DNA of 64,000 nucleotides, taken from assembly GCF_001931485.1 (NCBI RefSeq), contig NZ_MSDV01000020.1:1-64000 (forward strand). The letters run 5' to 3'. This DNA comes from Burkholderia sp. SRS-W-2-2016 (GTDB taxonomy: Bacteria; Pseudomonadota; Gammaproteobacteria; Burkholderiales; Burkholderiaceae). A program made the translations under genes and the position numbers. The notes beneath the pieces are model-generated. The model worked only from the letters and a program-made list of their open reading frames with translations. It ran no database searches and was not told the origin of the DNA. Below, piece after piece: positions 48,356-56,641 of the stretch (its first letter is position 1; every line of letters starts with the position of its first letter).

Positions 48356-50083
48356 TCAATTCAACTGATACGAGAACGTCGCGTTGATGCGCGGACTGCG
48401 CGACGCACTTTCGACCGGCGCGTCGCCGACCGCCTTCGCGACCGACAGATCGAGGCTGTAGTAGCGCGCATCCGAAATGCGGAAGCCGAACGCGATCGAT
48501 GACATGTGCGACGGCGAAGGCGTGCCCGCATGCAGATACACGCGCGCCATGTCGAACGACACGTACGGCGTGAACGAGCGCAGATACGTGAAGCCGAGCG
48601 CGATCGGCCGGTTGACTTCGAACATTGCGCCCCAGCCCGAATCGCCCGATGCCTCGCCGGGCTGATAGCCCTGCGCGAAACGCTGCGCGCCGAACGAGAT
48701 CTGTTCGGAGGTCGGCAGCGAGACCGCGCTGTACTGGCCGGTCAGCGAAATCGACGTGCCGATCTTCAGCGGCCATTCGTTGCTCTGCGAGAAGCTCGCG
48801 CCGGTGCGCACGAAAGTCAGCGACGCCGGGTTCGTGATCACCGTGCCCGGCACGTTCGAGTCGCCGGCCTTCGACGCGCCGAGAATATCGAACGCCTTCG
48901 CGACATTGACACTCGCGCGCCGCACCTGGCCCGGATCGACCGCGGTGTAGTCGGCCTGCAACTGCATCACCCGCACCTGCGAGCGCAGGCCGATCTGCGC
49001 GCCCGTCTGCGTGTTGTGATAACGATCCTCGTTGTGCGACGCATAGACCGACGCGGTGCCGAACAGACTGCGCGAATCGCTGAGGATCAGTGGATAGGAC
49101 AGCGAACCGCCGAGCTTGTCGTTGATCACCGTGCGCTCCACATAGGAGGGCAGGCCCGGGTTGTCGGTCGGATTGCCGCGATAGTGCGACGCATCGATAT
49201 TGCCGGTCAGGCCCTTGCTGCCGATCGGCACGCCCGCATGCGCGGCGAGATAGGTGACGTTGTCGCGGCCCTTCGGCAGCAGCGCCGAGATGCTTAACTG
49301 TTCGCCGAGCGCGGTCAGTCCGTTGGACGTCGCGGTCAGCAGACCTTGCACGCCGGGCTGATTGAAGTTCACGCCCGCGCTGAAGTTGAACGGCTTGCGC
49401 TCGACGGCCAGTTCGAGCGTGGTCGCGCCGTCGGTGTTCTGCGGCGACGGCACGTTGGCGGTGACCTTGATGCCCGGAATCAGCCCGAGCACATGGATGA
49501 AGCGTTCGAAGGTTTCGCGCCGCAGCGGCCGGTCGGCGACGATGTGCTCGGAGATCGCGCGGATCTTGTCTTCGACCGGCCCCGGATTGCCGGTGATCTT
49601 CACCGCCGACACATAGCCTTCCACCACGGTCACGCGCACCACGCCGCCTTCGAAGGTCTGCGCGGGAATGAAGGCCATCGACAGCGCGTAGCCGCGCTCC
49701 TGGTACAGCTTCGTCACGCCGTTCGCGACTTCGATCAGCTGGCCGATCGTGACGTCCTTGCCGACGAGCGGCGTGAAGCGTTGCGCGACTTCGTCGAACG
49801 GAATCGACTTCACGCCCTCGACCTGTACGCGCGACGGCGTCAGATGGCGGGCCAGCAGTTCCTGCAATTGGGGCGCTTGCGGCGCGACCTGCACGGTCAC
49901 GTTCGGACCGCGGTCGGGGGCTTTGACCTGCGGCAGCGAATCGAGCGGATTGCCGCCGACCACCGCGCCGGCGGGGCGGCTTTGCGCGTGGGCTTGCATC
50001 TGCGTCGCGCCGGCCGCGAGTGCCGCGAGCGCGAGGGTCCAACTGCTCCAGTGAAGCCGGTTACTGCGATACCCGAATGTCAT
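48356..50083 (-). CDS. TpsB/ShlB/FhaC-type outer-membrane transporter
   Basis: The 575-residue protein has a signal peptide (about 1-34), a Pro-rich segment, two POTRA domains (about 75-155, with GKDVTIGQLIEVANGVTKLYQERGYALSMAFIPAQ, and about 160-235) and a C-terminal 16-strand beta-barrel (about 245-575). The conserved strand with RFAQGYQPGEASGDSGW near residue 468 corresponds to the functionally critical VRGY/F-type loop of TpsB transporters. Classical TpsB proteins export a large TPS-domain exoprotein encoded next to them. Here no such gene is present; the adjacent same-strand genes encode repeat-rich lipoproteins. It ends in FSYQLN and not in Phe. Confidence 0.88.
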   Translation of the reverse strand: MTFGYRSNRLHWSSWTLALAALAAGATQMQAHAQSRPAGAVVGGNPLDSLPQVKAPDRGPNVTVQVAPQAPQLQELLARHLTPSRVQVEGVKSIPFDEVAQRFTPLVGKDVTIGQLIEVANGVTKLYQERGYALSMAFIPAQTFEGGVVRVTVVEGYVSAVKITGNPGPVEDKIRAISEHIVADRPLRRETFERFIHVLGLIPGIKVTANVPSPQNTDGATTLELAVERKPFNFSAGVNFNQPGVQGLLTATSNGLTALGEQLSISALLPKGRDNVTYLAAHAGVPIGSKGLTGNIDASHYRGNPTDNPGLPSYVERTVINDKLGGSLSYPLILSDSRSLFGTASVYASHNEDRYHNTQTGAQIGLRSQVRVMQLQADYTAVDPGQVRRASVNVAKAFDILGASKAGDSNVPGTVITNPASLTFVRTGASFSQSNEWPLKIGTSISLTGQYSAVSLPTSEQISFGAQRFAQGYQPGEASGDSGWGAMFEVNRPIALGFTYLRSFTPYVSFDMARVYLHAGTPSPSHMSSIAFGFRISDARYYSLDLSVAKAVGDAPVESASRSPRINATFSYQLN

Positions 50084-50328
50084 CGGACTTCCCTCGTATG
50101 CTGTTCTTGTTTTGCGGGTCGCGCCGCCTGGCCGGGCGGGTCGCGCTCGCTTATGTCACGCTCGCCGCGGACTCGCGGCGCTTGCATCTGCGTGCATCTG
50201 TTTGCATCTATAACGTCACCCCGGCGGCCAGCTTGAGCCGTGCATCGCCGCGCGACATGCGTTCGAGAACCACACCACCCGATGCGCGCCCGCGTCGCGG
50301 CGCGCGCATCGTCCAACTCTTCCAGCGC

Positions 50329-51777
50329 TTACTTATGGCTGACCGGCAACAGGCTGCCAAGCAGTGTCGTCACGCCGCTGGCCGCATTGCCCGAGCTGCC
50401 GGACGTGCTCGACGCCGATGAACTGCTCGAGCCGCTCAACGTGCCCAGCGAGCCGGTCACCGTCGTCACCGTGGTGGTCAGCTGACCGACCAGCGACGTC
50501 ACCGGCGCGAGCGCCGAGCTGCTGGCGCTATTACCCGAGCCGCTGTTGCTCAACCCGCTGAGCGTGCCCGTCAACGTCGTCAGCGGATTCGACGTGCTGC
50601 CGCTGCCGCCGAGCGTCGAGGTCAGCGAAGCGAGCGGCGTGCCGCTCAACGTGGTCGTCAATGTGGTCGTCAACGAAGCGAGTGGGGTGCCGCTTGCCGT
50701 CGAGCTGAGCGTCGCGAGCGGCGAGCCGCCGAGCAGCGTGGTCAGCGAACCGAGCGGATCGTTGCCGAGCCCGAGACCCGCGAGCGAGCCCTGCAGCGCG
50801 CTCAGCGGATTGACGTTCGACGACGTGCCGCTCGCGACCGCCACATTGGTGCTGCCGACGAGGCTCGTCAGCAGACCGGCAACCGGATACGCGCCGTTCG
50901 GGCCGTTCGGATTCACGAGGCCGCCGGCATTGGTCACCGTGTTGCCGAGCGAGCTGACCAGCATGCCGACATCGTTGCCGAGCGCGTTACCGGTCGCCGA
51001 GCCGACCTTCGCGCCCGCCGTATCCAGCGCGCCGCCGACCTGTGCGAGCACGCCGCTGAGCGGGACGCCGAGGCCGGTCTGGGTGCCGACCGTCTGCGTG
51101 ATCAGGCCCGCGCTGGTGACGAGCGGCGTGATCGCGGTGCTGAGCGGTTGGGTGACCTGCTGCACGGTCGATGAATCGAGCACGTTGCCAAGCGTCGCGC
51201 CGCCCGCGTTCAGCGTGGTGGCGGCCGTCGCCAGCGTGCTCGCGAGCGGGGTGGTGAGCGGCGCCAACGCCGACAACTGGCCGCTGCCGAGTCCGTCGAC
51301 CGCGTTGCTCACGCCTTGCACGACGCCGCTGGTCGAGCTGACCACCGAGCCGAGGCCGGCCACCGTGGTGCCGACCGGGTTAGCGGTGCTGCCGGTCTGG
51401 CCCAGGCCGTTGCTGACCGCGTCGGCGAGTGCGTTCAGCGTGGTGCCGGTGTTCGACACCGCATCGCCGAGCCCCTCGGTGACCTTCGAGCTGACGCCGG
51501 GAATGCTTTGCGACGCGATCGTATTGCCGAGATCGCTGGTGGTTTGCGCGGCGGCGGTCGCGAGACCGTTGGTGCCTTGCGCGCCGGTCGTGCTGGTCGT
51601 GGTGGCGGTGCCCGCGCCGCTGCCGCTGCCGGTGCTCGACGCGCTCGGCGGCGCGCTGACGGTGCTGCCGCCGCACGCGGACAGCAGGCTCGCGACCGCG
51701 ACGGCGATCAGCGGCGCACGCAGCGACGACACGGTCGCGCACGCGCTCTGGAGAGAAAAGAGACGTTGAGTGGACAT
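50329..51777 (-). CDS. Ser/Thr/Gly-rich repeat lipoprotein B
   Basis: The 482-residue protein has a lipoprotein signal (lipobox LLSACGG, Cys 35), a Ser/Thr/Gly linker and then a low-complexity, Ala/Gly/Leu/Val/Thr/Ser-rich sequence without Arg/Glu-rich globular signals. It shares ordered landmarks with the upstream neighbour: IASQSIPGVSS, GLGQ...VGTTVAGLG, QVTQPLSTAITP, TQTVG..TGLGVP. The C-terminal third repeats SLTTLL, TPLASLT and LAPVTSLVG elements and ends TLLGSLLPVSHK. A perfect ribosome-binding site (GGAGGAGCACC then ATG) supports it. It is 245 bp upstream of the TpsB-type gene in the same orientation and is a candidate partner. No known domain is recognised. Confidence 0.85.
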   Translation of the reverse strand: MSTQRLFSLQSACATVSSLRAPLIAVAVASLLSACGGSTVSAPPSASSTGSGSGAGTATTTSTTGAQGTNGLATAAAQTTSDLGNTIASQSIPGVSSKVTEGLGDAVSNTGTTLNALADAVSNGLGQTGSTANPVGTTVAGLGSVVSSTSGVVQGVSNAVDGLGSGQLSALAPLTTPLASTLATAATTLNAGGATLGNVLDSSTVQQVTQPLSTAITPLVTSAGLITQTVGTQTGLGVPLSGVLAQVGGALDTAGAKVGSATGNALGNDVGMLVSSLGNTVTNAGGLVNPNGPNGAYPVAGLLTSLVGSTNVAVASGTSSNVNPLSALQGSLAGLGLGNDPLGSLTTLLGGSPLATLSSTASGTPLASLTTTLTTTLSGTPLASLTSTLGGSGSTSNPLTTLTGTLSGLSNSGSGNSASSSALAPVTSLVGQLTTTVTTVTGSLGTLSGSSSSSASSTSGSSGNAASGVTTLLGSLLPVSHK

Positions 51778-51850
51778 GGTGCTCCTCCGTGTTGTTTGGG
51801 CTTATTGGCTGCGGCTGTTGCGGTGCGCCGCGTGATGCCGATGCGGGCGG

Positions 51851-51884
51851 CGCGGCGCTCTCACGTTCGCGTGAGCTCGCCGCG
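51851..51884. repeat. Stem-loop between the two repeat-lipoprotein genes
   Basis: CGCGGCG-CT-CTCACG and CGTGAG-CT-CGCCGCG form two stacked perfect stems separated by a 2x2 internal loop, with a TTCG (plus strand) tetraloop. No T-run follows on either strand, so it may slow or process the transcript between the genes and not end it. Confidence 0.6.
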
Positions 51885-51901
51885 CGCGTCGCGCAGAGCG
51901 C

Positions 51902-53557
51902 TTACTTCTTCGTCAGACCGCCGAGCAGGCCGCCGACCAGCGACGTCACCGGCGCGAGCGCGTTGCTCGCGGTGCCCTTGGTCGAGGTCGTCGACAGCGC
52001 GGTGGTGGTGGCCGCGGTTGTGGTCGTCGCGGCGCTGGTCGTTGCCGCGCTGGTGGTGGTGGCGGCAGTCGTCGCCACGTTGCCCAGCGTGCTGGTGACG
52101 CTGGTCAGCAGACCGGTCACCGGGGCAAGCGGGCTGCTCGTGCCGCCGGTCGCGCTGCTGAGGGTGGTCGTCACCGTCGACAGCAGGCCGGTGACCGGAG
52201 CGAGCGGGCTGCTGCTGGAGCTGCCGGTCGTCGAAGCGGTGCCGCCGGTCGCGCTGCCGACGCTACCCGTCACGCTCGACAGCAGGCTCGTCACCGGTGC
52301 GAGCGCGCTGCTCGCGCCGGTGCTGCCGGTGCTGCCGGTCGCGCCGCTGAGCGTGCCGGTCACGCTCGACAGCAGCGTCGTCACCGGGGCCAGCGGGCTG
52401 CTCGCGCCGGTGCTGCCGGTGCTGCCGGTCGCGCCGCTCAGCGTGCCGGTCAGGCTGGTCAGCGTGCCGCCGAGCGAGCTCAAGGAGCCGCTGCTGGTGC
52501 CGCTGGACAGGCCGCTCGTCAGACCGCCGAGCGCGCTCGTTACCGCGCTGAGCGGATTGCTGCTGTTGCCGGTCACGAGGCCGCCGACCGACGCGACCAC
52601 GGTGCCGGTATCGCTGACGGTCTTGCCGAGCGCGGTCGTGATCGGGTTGTTGCCGGTCGACGCGACCGTGACGCCGGCCTTGTTCAGGCCGCTGCCGAGC
52701 GTCGCGAGCAGCGAGTTGACCGGCGCGCCGAGCCCCGTGACGTTGCCGACCGTCTGGGTGGTCGACGACACCACCGAGGTGATCGGCGTGATCGCGGTGC
52801 TGAGGGTTTGCGTGACCTGTTCGACCGGACCGGTCGACAGCACGTTGGTGAGCACGCCGCCGCCGTTCGCGACCGTCTGGCCGAGCGTGCTGACCGCGTT
52901 GCCGAGCGGCGTCGTGACAGCGGACAAAGGCGCCAGCGCGCCGCTGCCGAGACTCGTCACGAGCGTGCCGGTGTCGCTGACTGCGTTGCCGACATTGCCG
53001 ACCGCGCCGCCGACGCTGGCGACCGTGGTACCGACCGCGTTGCCGTTGGTGCCGAGCTGGCCGAGCCCTTGCGATACGCCGTTGCCGAGCGTCGACACCG
53101 CGGCGCCGACGTCCTGCACGACGCTGCCGGCGGCCTGGGTGGTCTGCGAGCTGAGGCCCGGCAGCGTTTGCGACGCGATCACCGTACCGACGCTGGAGAC
53201 CGTGGAACCGACATCGCTGACCACGCCGCCGCCGTTATCGGCGACCGTGCCCAGCGCATTCTTCGCCGTCGACGTATTCGTGCTCGTGCTGGTGTCGGTG
53301 CCCGTGCCCGACGTGCTCGAATCGGTGCTGCTCGAGGTGGTCGTGGTGGTCGTGGTGGTCGTCGCGCCGGAGCCGCCCGAGCCCGCCGAACCGCTGCCGG
53401 TGGTCGACAACGTGCCGCCGGCCGAGCCGCTGCCGCTGCTGCCGGTGCCCGTGCTGAGGCTGCCGGAGCCGCCGCACGCGCCCAGTGACAGCATCGCGGC
53501 GACGCTCGCCGCGATCAGGGTTGCCCGAATAGTCGTGTTGGTCGTTTGAATGTTCAT
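51902..53557 (-). CDS. Ser/Thr/Gly-rich repeat lipoprotein A
   Basis: I use ATG 53557 (551 residues), preceded by GAGGGCGAC, because it begins a lipoprotein signal (lipobox LSLGAC, Cys 28); an upstream frame extension is possible but unnecessary. After the Cys comes a linker of Gly, Ser and Thr (residues 30-75). The middle resembles lipoprotein B: IASQTLPGLSS, GLGQ...VGTTVASVG, QVTQTLSTAITP, TQTVG..TGLGAP. The C-terminal part has about five copies of a 25-33 residue unit beginning LAPVT(S/T/G)LL, the last ending LVGGLLGGLTKK. No recognised domain and no Gly-X-Y collagen pattern. It is the first gene of the three-gene minus-strand set and is divergent from the Tad pilus locus. Confidence 0.85.
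   Translation of the reverse strand: MNIQTTNTTIRATLIAASVAAMLSLGACGGSGSLSTGTGSSGSGSAGGTLSTTGSGSAGSGGSGATTTTTTTTTSSSTDSSTSGTGTDTSTSTNTSTAKNALGTVADNGGGVVSDVGSTVSSVGTVIASQTLPGLSSQTTQAAGSVVQDVGAAVSTLGNGVSQGLGQLGTNGNAVGTTVASVGGAVGNVGNAVSDTGTLVTSLGSGALAPLSAVTTPLGNAVSTLGQTVANGGGVLTNVLSTGPVEQVTQTLSTAITPITSVVSSTTQTVGNVTGLGAPVNSLLATLGSGLNKAGVTVASTGNNPITTALGKTVSDTGTVVASVGGLVTGNSSNPLSAVTSALGGLTSGLSSGTSSGSLSSLGGTLTSLTGTLSGATGSTGSTGASSPLAPVTTLLSSVTGTLSGATGSTGSTGASSALAPVTSLLSSVTGSVGSATGGTASTTGSSSSSPLAPVTGLLSTVTTTLSSATGGTSSPLAPVTGLLTSVTSTLGNVATTAATTTSAATTSAATTTTAATTTALSTTSTKGTASNALAPVTSLVGGLLGGLTKK
52110..52460 (-). repeat. LAPVT-type tandem protein repeats in lipoprotein A
   Basis: In this part of the gene the DNA repeats units of roughly 80-100 bp that encode LAPVT(S/T/G)LLSSVTGTLSGATG and similar. 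Two neighbouring units are almost identical at the base level (CTGCTCGCGCCGGTGCTGCC recurs near 52309 and 52399), which points to recent duplication. Confidence 0.75.
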
Positions 53558-54213
53558 GTCGCCCTCGTATCGCATGGTTTGTTGGGTGTTGCTGCGGGCC
53601 AATCTCTGCACGAGCCGTGCCATTTCTCACGGGCGACGTCGAGATTTTTTGCGGCGCTGCGCGCAAAGCGTTATCGGGCAAGGCCCGGCGGGATTTCCGA
53701 AAACACGGCGCGGTGCGCGGCGACGACGGAAAGAGCGCTGTGTTTATGCGTTTGTGTGGGCTGCGTAACGTAACGAGCCGTGCGCGCCGTTACGGCGCGG
53801 CGCGTAACGCGCTCGAGCGGGAGAGGCCCGCGTGCTTGAAACGTGCTGTTGAAACAGTTAATTAGTGCACCGAATCTAACTTATGGTTAGCCCTATGTGG
53901 TCTGGCGCACGGACTGCCGTTACTCTGGTAGAGACAAAAAACAGACAGAGTTCCGGCAACGAGGCAACGGACAATTGCTTAAAAATGTTTGTTCGGCTAT
54001 AAATCCGGCAAGCATCAAACAATTGATGTGGGAGGTGCGTTATCGAACAGACAGCTCTAATACATCTGTTTTAGCCAAAGGCGGCTGCAGGGTGGAGCGA
54101 CTTCGACGCAATCGGCAGGACCGGAAATGAGAGAAGTACGGTCCATGAAGCCGGTAGAGTTCGAGCGTACAGGCAGCACGAAACAACGAATAAAGAAGTT
54201 CCGAGGGTACAAA
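53558..54213. other. Divergent regulatory region between the lipoprotein unit and the Tad pilus locus
   Basis: About 650 bp, with 53850-54210 clearly richer in A/T than either flank. It contains inverted repeats CTGTT-GA-AACAG (53846-53857) and CTAAC-TTATG-GTTAG (53876-53890). A GG-N10-GC arrangement within TGGCGCACGGACTGCC (53903-53918) weakly resembles a sigma-54 promoter. No supported gene: small frames lack ribosome-binding sites. It must hold the promoters for both divergent units. Confidence 0.55.
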
Positions 54214-54396
54214 ATGAAAAAGTTCACACAGCGCTTCCTGAGAGATAACAAGGGCGTGACGGCCATCGAATACGGGCTGATCGCGGGGTTGATCGTGCTG
54301 GTCATCGCGGGAGCGGTGACTACGCTGGGTACAAACCTCACCACGGTATTCGACAACCTTTCGAACAAGATCACCGGCACCACTCCGGCGTCCTAA
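54214..54396 (+). CDS. flp: Flp-type pilin
   Basis: This 60-residue major pilin of the Tad pilus starts at ATG 54214 after GAGGGTACAAA. The leader is MKKFTQRFLRDNKG; prepilin cleavage after Gly gives a mature N-terminus VTAIEYGLIAGLIVLVIAGAV with the Flp-defining Glu5-Tyr6 pair. A short C-terminal part (TLGTNLTTVFDNLSNKITG) completes a typical Flp of about 46 mature residues. It is first in the pilus locus and is separated from tadV by a strong hairpin, fitting high expression of the pilin relative to the assembly genes. Confidence 0.95.
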   Translation: MKKFTQRFLRDNKGVTAIEYGLIAGLIVLVIAGAVTTLGTNLTTVFDNLSNKITGTTPAS

Positions 54397-54418
54397 AGGG
54401 CAATCCATAAGCGTCTCA

Positions 54419-54452
54419 CAAGGCATTCGGCGTAATCGCTCCGAATGCCTTG
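54419..54452 (+). promoter_or_regulatory. Hairpin between flp and tadV
   Basis: A perfect 12-bp stem CAAGGCATTCGG/CCGAATGCCTTG with a 10-nt loop, 22 bp after the flp stop. Only GCCTGCGCTTT follows, without a proper T-run. It probably protects the pilin mRNA 3' end or terminates partially. Confidence 0.7.
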
Positions 54453-54536
54453 CCTGCGCTTTGCCGAATAGCGGTATTGATTAATGCGAATTGAATAATT
54501 AATTCGCATGGCACTGCTTCGCCTGTCGAGTTCGAA

Positions 54537-55049
54537 ATGAGCGTCTCTTTGGGAATGGTTTTATTTATCGCCTGGGCTGTAGTCGTTGCAATAAGCGACT
54601 GCCGCGCGAGGCGTATTCCCAATTCAATTGTGATTGCGGGATTAGCGGCGGCATTCGGCTGCGCGTTATTCGCGGGCAATCCATTTCACACTACCTTCAT
54701 TCAGTCGGTAATCGGCGCGGTGGTCGGTTTGCTCGCGCTGTTGCCGTTCTTCGCATTCGGTCTGATGGGCGCCGCGGACGTCAAGGTTTTCGCGGTGCTC
54801 GGCGCATGGTGCGGAATGCACGCGCTGCCCGGACTGTGGATGGCCGCGAGTCTCGCAGCCGGCGTGCACGCGTTGTGGCTGCTGATCGTCACGCGTACCC
54901 GGCTTGCGAGCCTCGGCCGCGCCGGTGCGGGCGGGCGGGGCGGCGCGACCTTCGAACTGGCGGGCCGCGCGTCGACACCGTATGGAGCCTGTCTGACGGT
55001 CGCGGCGACGCTCTGGCTGGTACTGCAAACGACCGGCGGGAGAGTGTGA
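54537..55049 (+). CDS. tadV: Prepilin peptidase TadV/CpaA
   Basis: The 170-residue A24 aspartic peptidase has several membrane helices. The catalytic Asp pair is D21 (SDCRARRIPN) and D81 (LMGAADVKV). It cleaves prepilins such as Flp and the TadE-like pseudopilin. The ribosome-binding site is weak. Its stop overlaps the tadE start (TGATG at 55047-55051), so the two are coupled. Confidence 0.9.
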   Translation: MSVSLGMVLFIAWAVVVAISDCRARRIPNSIVIAGLAAAFGCALFAGNPFHTTFIQSVIGAVVGLLALLPFFAFGLMGAADVKVFAVLGAWCGMHALPGLWMAASLAAGVHALWLLIVTRTRLASLGRAGAGGRGGATFELAGRASTPYGACLTVAATLWLVLQTTGGRV

Positions 55050-55534
55050 TGAACGCTCGCAACAGACAGCGCGCACCGCGCACGCTCAGTCGCCGCGCAC
55101 GGACCCAGCGCGGGATGGCGGCGATCGAATTCGCGCTGGTGTTCCCGCTGTTCTTCGTGATCCTCTACGCGATCGTCACGTACAGCCTGATCCTCGTCGC
55201 GCAGCAGAACCTGACGCTCGCCGCGTCCGAGGGCGCGCGCGCCGCGTTGAACTGGCAGAGCAATTCGTCGATGAGCGATGCGCTCACCAGGCGCGCAAGC
55301 GCGGCATGCGACGCCGCGAAACTGGTCGCGGCCACGCTCGTGCAGTCGATGCATTGCACGACCACCACGACGAGCTGCGGCCCGGGCAACGCGATGCAAT
55401 GCATCAGCGTGTCGCTGAGCTTCGACTACAGCGCGACTCCGCTCGTGCCGACCTTGCCCGGCTTCGGTATCGCTCTGCCGAACAAGCTGTACGGCAACGC
55501 CACCGTCCAACTCAATCCGGAGAACATCCAGTGA
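55049..55534 (+). CDS. tadE: TadE-like pseudopilin
   Basis: The 161-residue protein starts at ATG 55049, overlapping the tadV stop. A basic leader ending QRG is followed by MAAIEFALVFPLFFVILYAIV, the TadE/TadG-type prepilin motif and single membrane helix. The periplasmic part has cysteine residues (ACDAAK, HCTTTTTSCGPG) that may form disulfides. TadE-like proteins are processed by the prepilin peptidase and are minor pilus components. A second TadE/TadG gene is usual further downstream but lies outside the window. Confidence 0.88.
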   Translation: MNARNRQRAPRTLSRRARTQRGMAAIEFALVFPLFFVILYAIVTYSLILVAQQNLTLAASEGARAALNWQSNSSMSDALTRRASAACDAAKLVAATLVQSMHCTTTTTSCGPGNAMQCISVSLSFDYSATPLVPTLPGFGIALPNKLYGNATVQLNPENIQ

Positions 55535-55655
55535 TGCATGCGCCGGCCTTCCTCGTTGCGACCGCACGTGTGCCAGCACGCGCGCGGCGCAACGCTTCGC
55601 GCGGGGTATCGCGCGGGGTTCCTTTCAACCGACGCGGTTTTTCGCACGACCTGTC

Positions 55656-56600
55656 ATGCCGAATCTGACCAAAATTCTTGCCGGTGTCCTGATCGCGATC
55701 GCGCTGCTGCTCGGTCTGTTCGCGTGGTCGCTGTCGCGCCGTCCGGCGCCGGTCGCGGCCGCGCCGGTGGCCGAGGCGAGCTTCCCGGTGGTGGTCGCGA
55801 CCCGCACGCTGCCGGGCGGCAAGCCGATCACCGTCGACGCGCTGCGCGTGCAGAAGCTGCCGATCAATCCGAACGGCGCGTTCACCGATCCTTCGCAACT
55901 GCTCGGCCGCGTGCCGAACGCCGACATCGGCCCCGACTCGCCGGTGCTCGAAGCGCAACTGTCGTCGGGTCTGGCCGAGCGTATCGAGCCGGGCGAGCGC
56001 GCGTTGTCGGTGCGCGTCGACGAAGGCAATGCGGTCGGCAACCGGCTGCGCCCGGGCAATTTCGTCGACGTGTTCTTCACGCTGAAACGCGACGGCAATC
56101 CCGGCAGCGGCGCCGAGATCGACCGGACCCAGGCGCGGCTGCTGCTGTCGAAAGTGCGCGTGCTCGCATTCGGCGGCGCGACCACCACCAGCGACGCCGG
56201 CGGCGATCCGAACGGGCTGGTGCGCACCGCGGTGCTGGCGGTGCCGGTCGCCGACGTCGACCGTCTGACGCTCGCCGAGAGTTCGGGCCGGCTGGTCCTC
56301 GCACTGCGTAATCCGAAGGATCCCGAAGTATTGGATCAGGACTCGCTGCCGGCCTATCCGGCGGTGCTGAAGACTGCCGCGCGAGCGGGCGCCGAGCCGC
56401 TGCCGGATTCGACCCGCGCGGCGGCCGGCGTCGCGCTCGACGCATTGTCGGGAGTCGGCAACGGCGCCGCGCGGCCGGCGGCGCCGCGCGCGCCGACAGC
56501 GGCACCGATGGCGCCGACCCGCGTCGCGGGCAATACGGGCGGCGCGAAAGGCGGTATCGAAGTGATACGGGGTGGGCGAGCCGAAACGGTCGCCTGGTAA
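55656..56600 (+). CDS. cpaB: Flp pilus assembly protein CpaB/RcpC
   Basis: The 314-residue protein has one N-terminal membrane helix (about 5-26, ILAGVLIAIALLLGLFAW), then an SAF domain (about 45-105, VVVATRTLPGGKPITVDALRVQKLPI) and an RcpC/CpaB domain with GERALSVRVDEGNAVGNRLRPGNFVDVFFTL. The C-terminus is Ala/Pro-rich. CpaB is periplasmic and helps stabilise or gate the secretin. The gap from tadE is 121 bp and contains no gene. cpaC follows after 41 bp. Confidence 0.9.
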   Translation: MPNLTKILAGVLIAIALLLGLFAWSLSRRPAPVAAAPVAEASFPVVVATRTLPGGKPITVDALRVQKLPINPNGAFTDPSQLLGRVPNADIGPDSPVLEAQLSSGLAERIEPGERALSVRVDEGNAVGNRLRPGNFVDVFFTLKRDGNPGSGAEIDRTQARLLLSKVRVLAFGGATTTSDAGGDPNGLVRTAVLAVPVADVDRLTLAESSGRLVLALRNPKDPEVLDQDSLPAYPAVLKTAARAGAEPLPDSTRAAAGVALDALSGVGNGAARPAAPRAPTAAPMAPTRVAGNTGGAKGGIEVIRGGRAETVAW

Positions 56601-56641
56601 GCAGTTTCAGGGAGCGGGCGGCCAGTCGCGTCCATAACTAC

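Noticed and set aside
51789..53549. Plus-strand open frame of about 590 codons opposite lipoprotein A
   Set aside because: Antisense of a Ser/Thr/Gly repeat gene gives a long Val/Pro/Leu-rich frame; the minus-strand frame has the ribosome-binding site, signal peptide and lipobox.
51902..53557. Collagen-like protein for the repeat lipoprotein
   Set aside because: Automated labels for Gly/Ser/Thr-rich repeats sometimes say collagen-like, but no regular Gly-X-Y triplets are visible.
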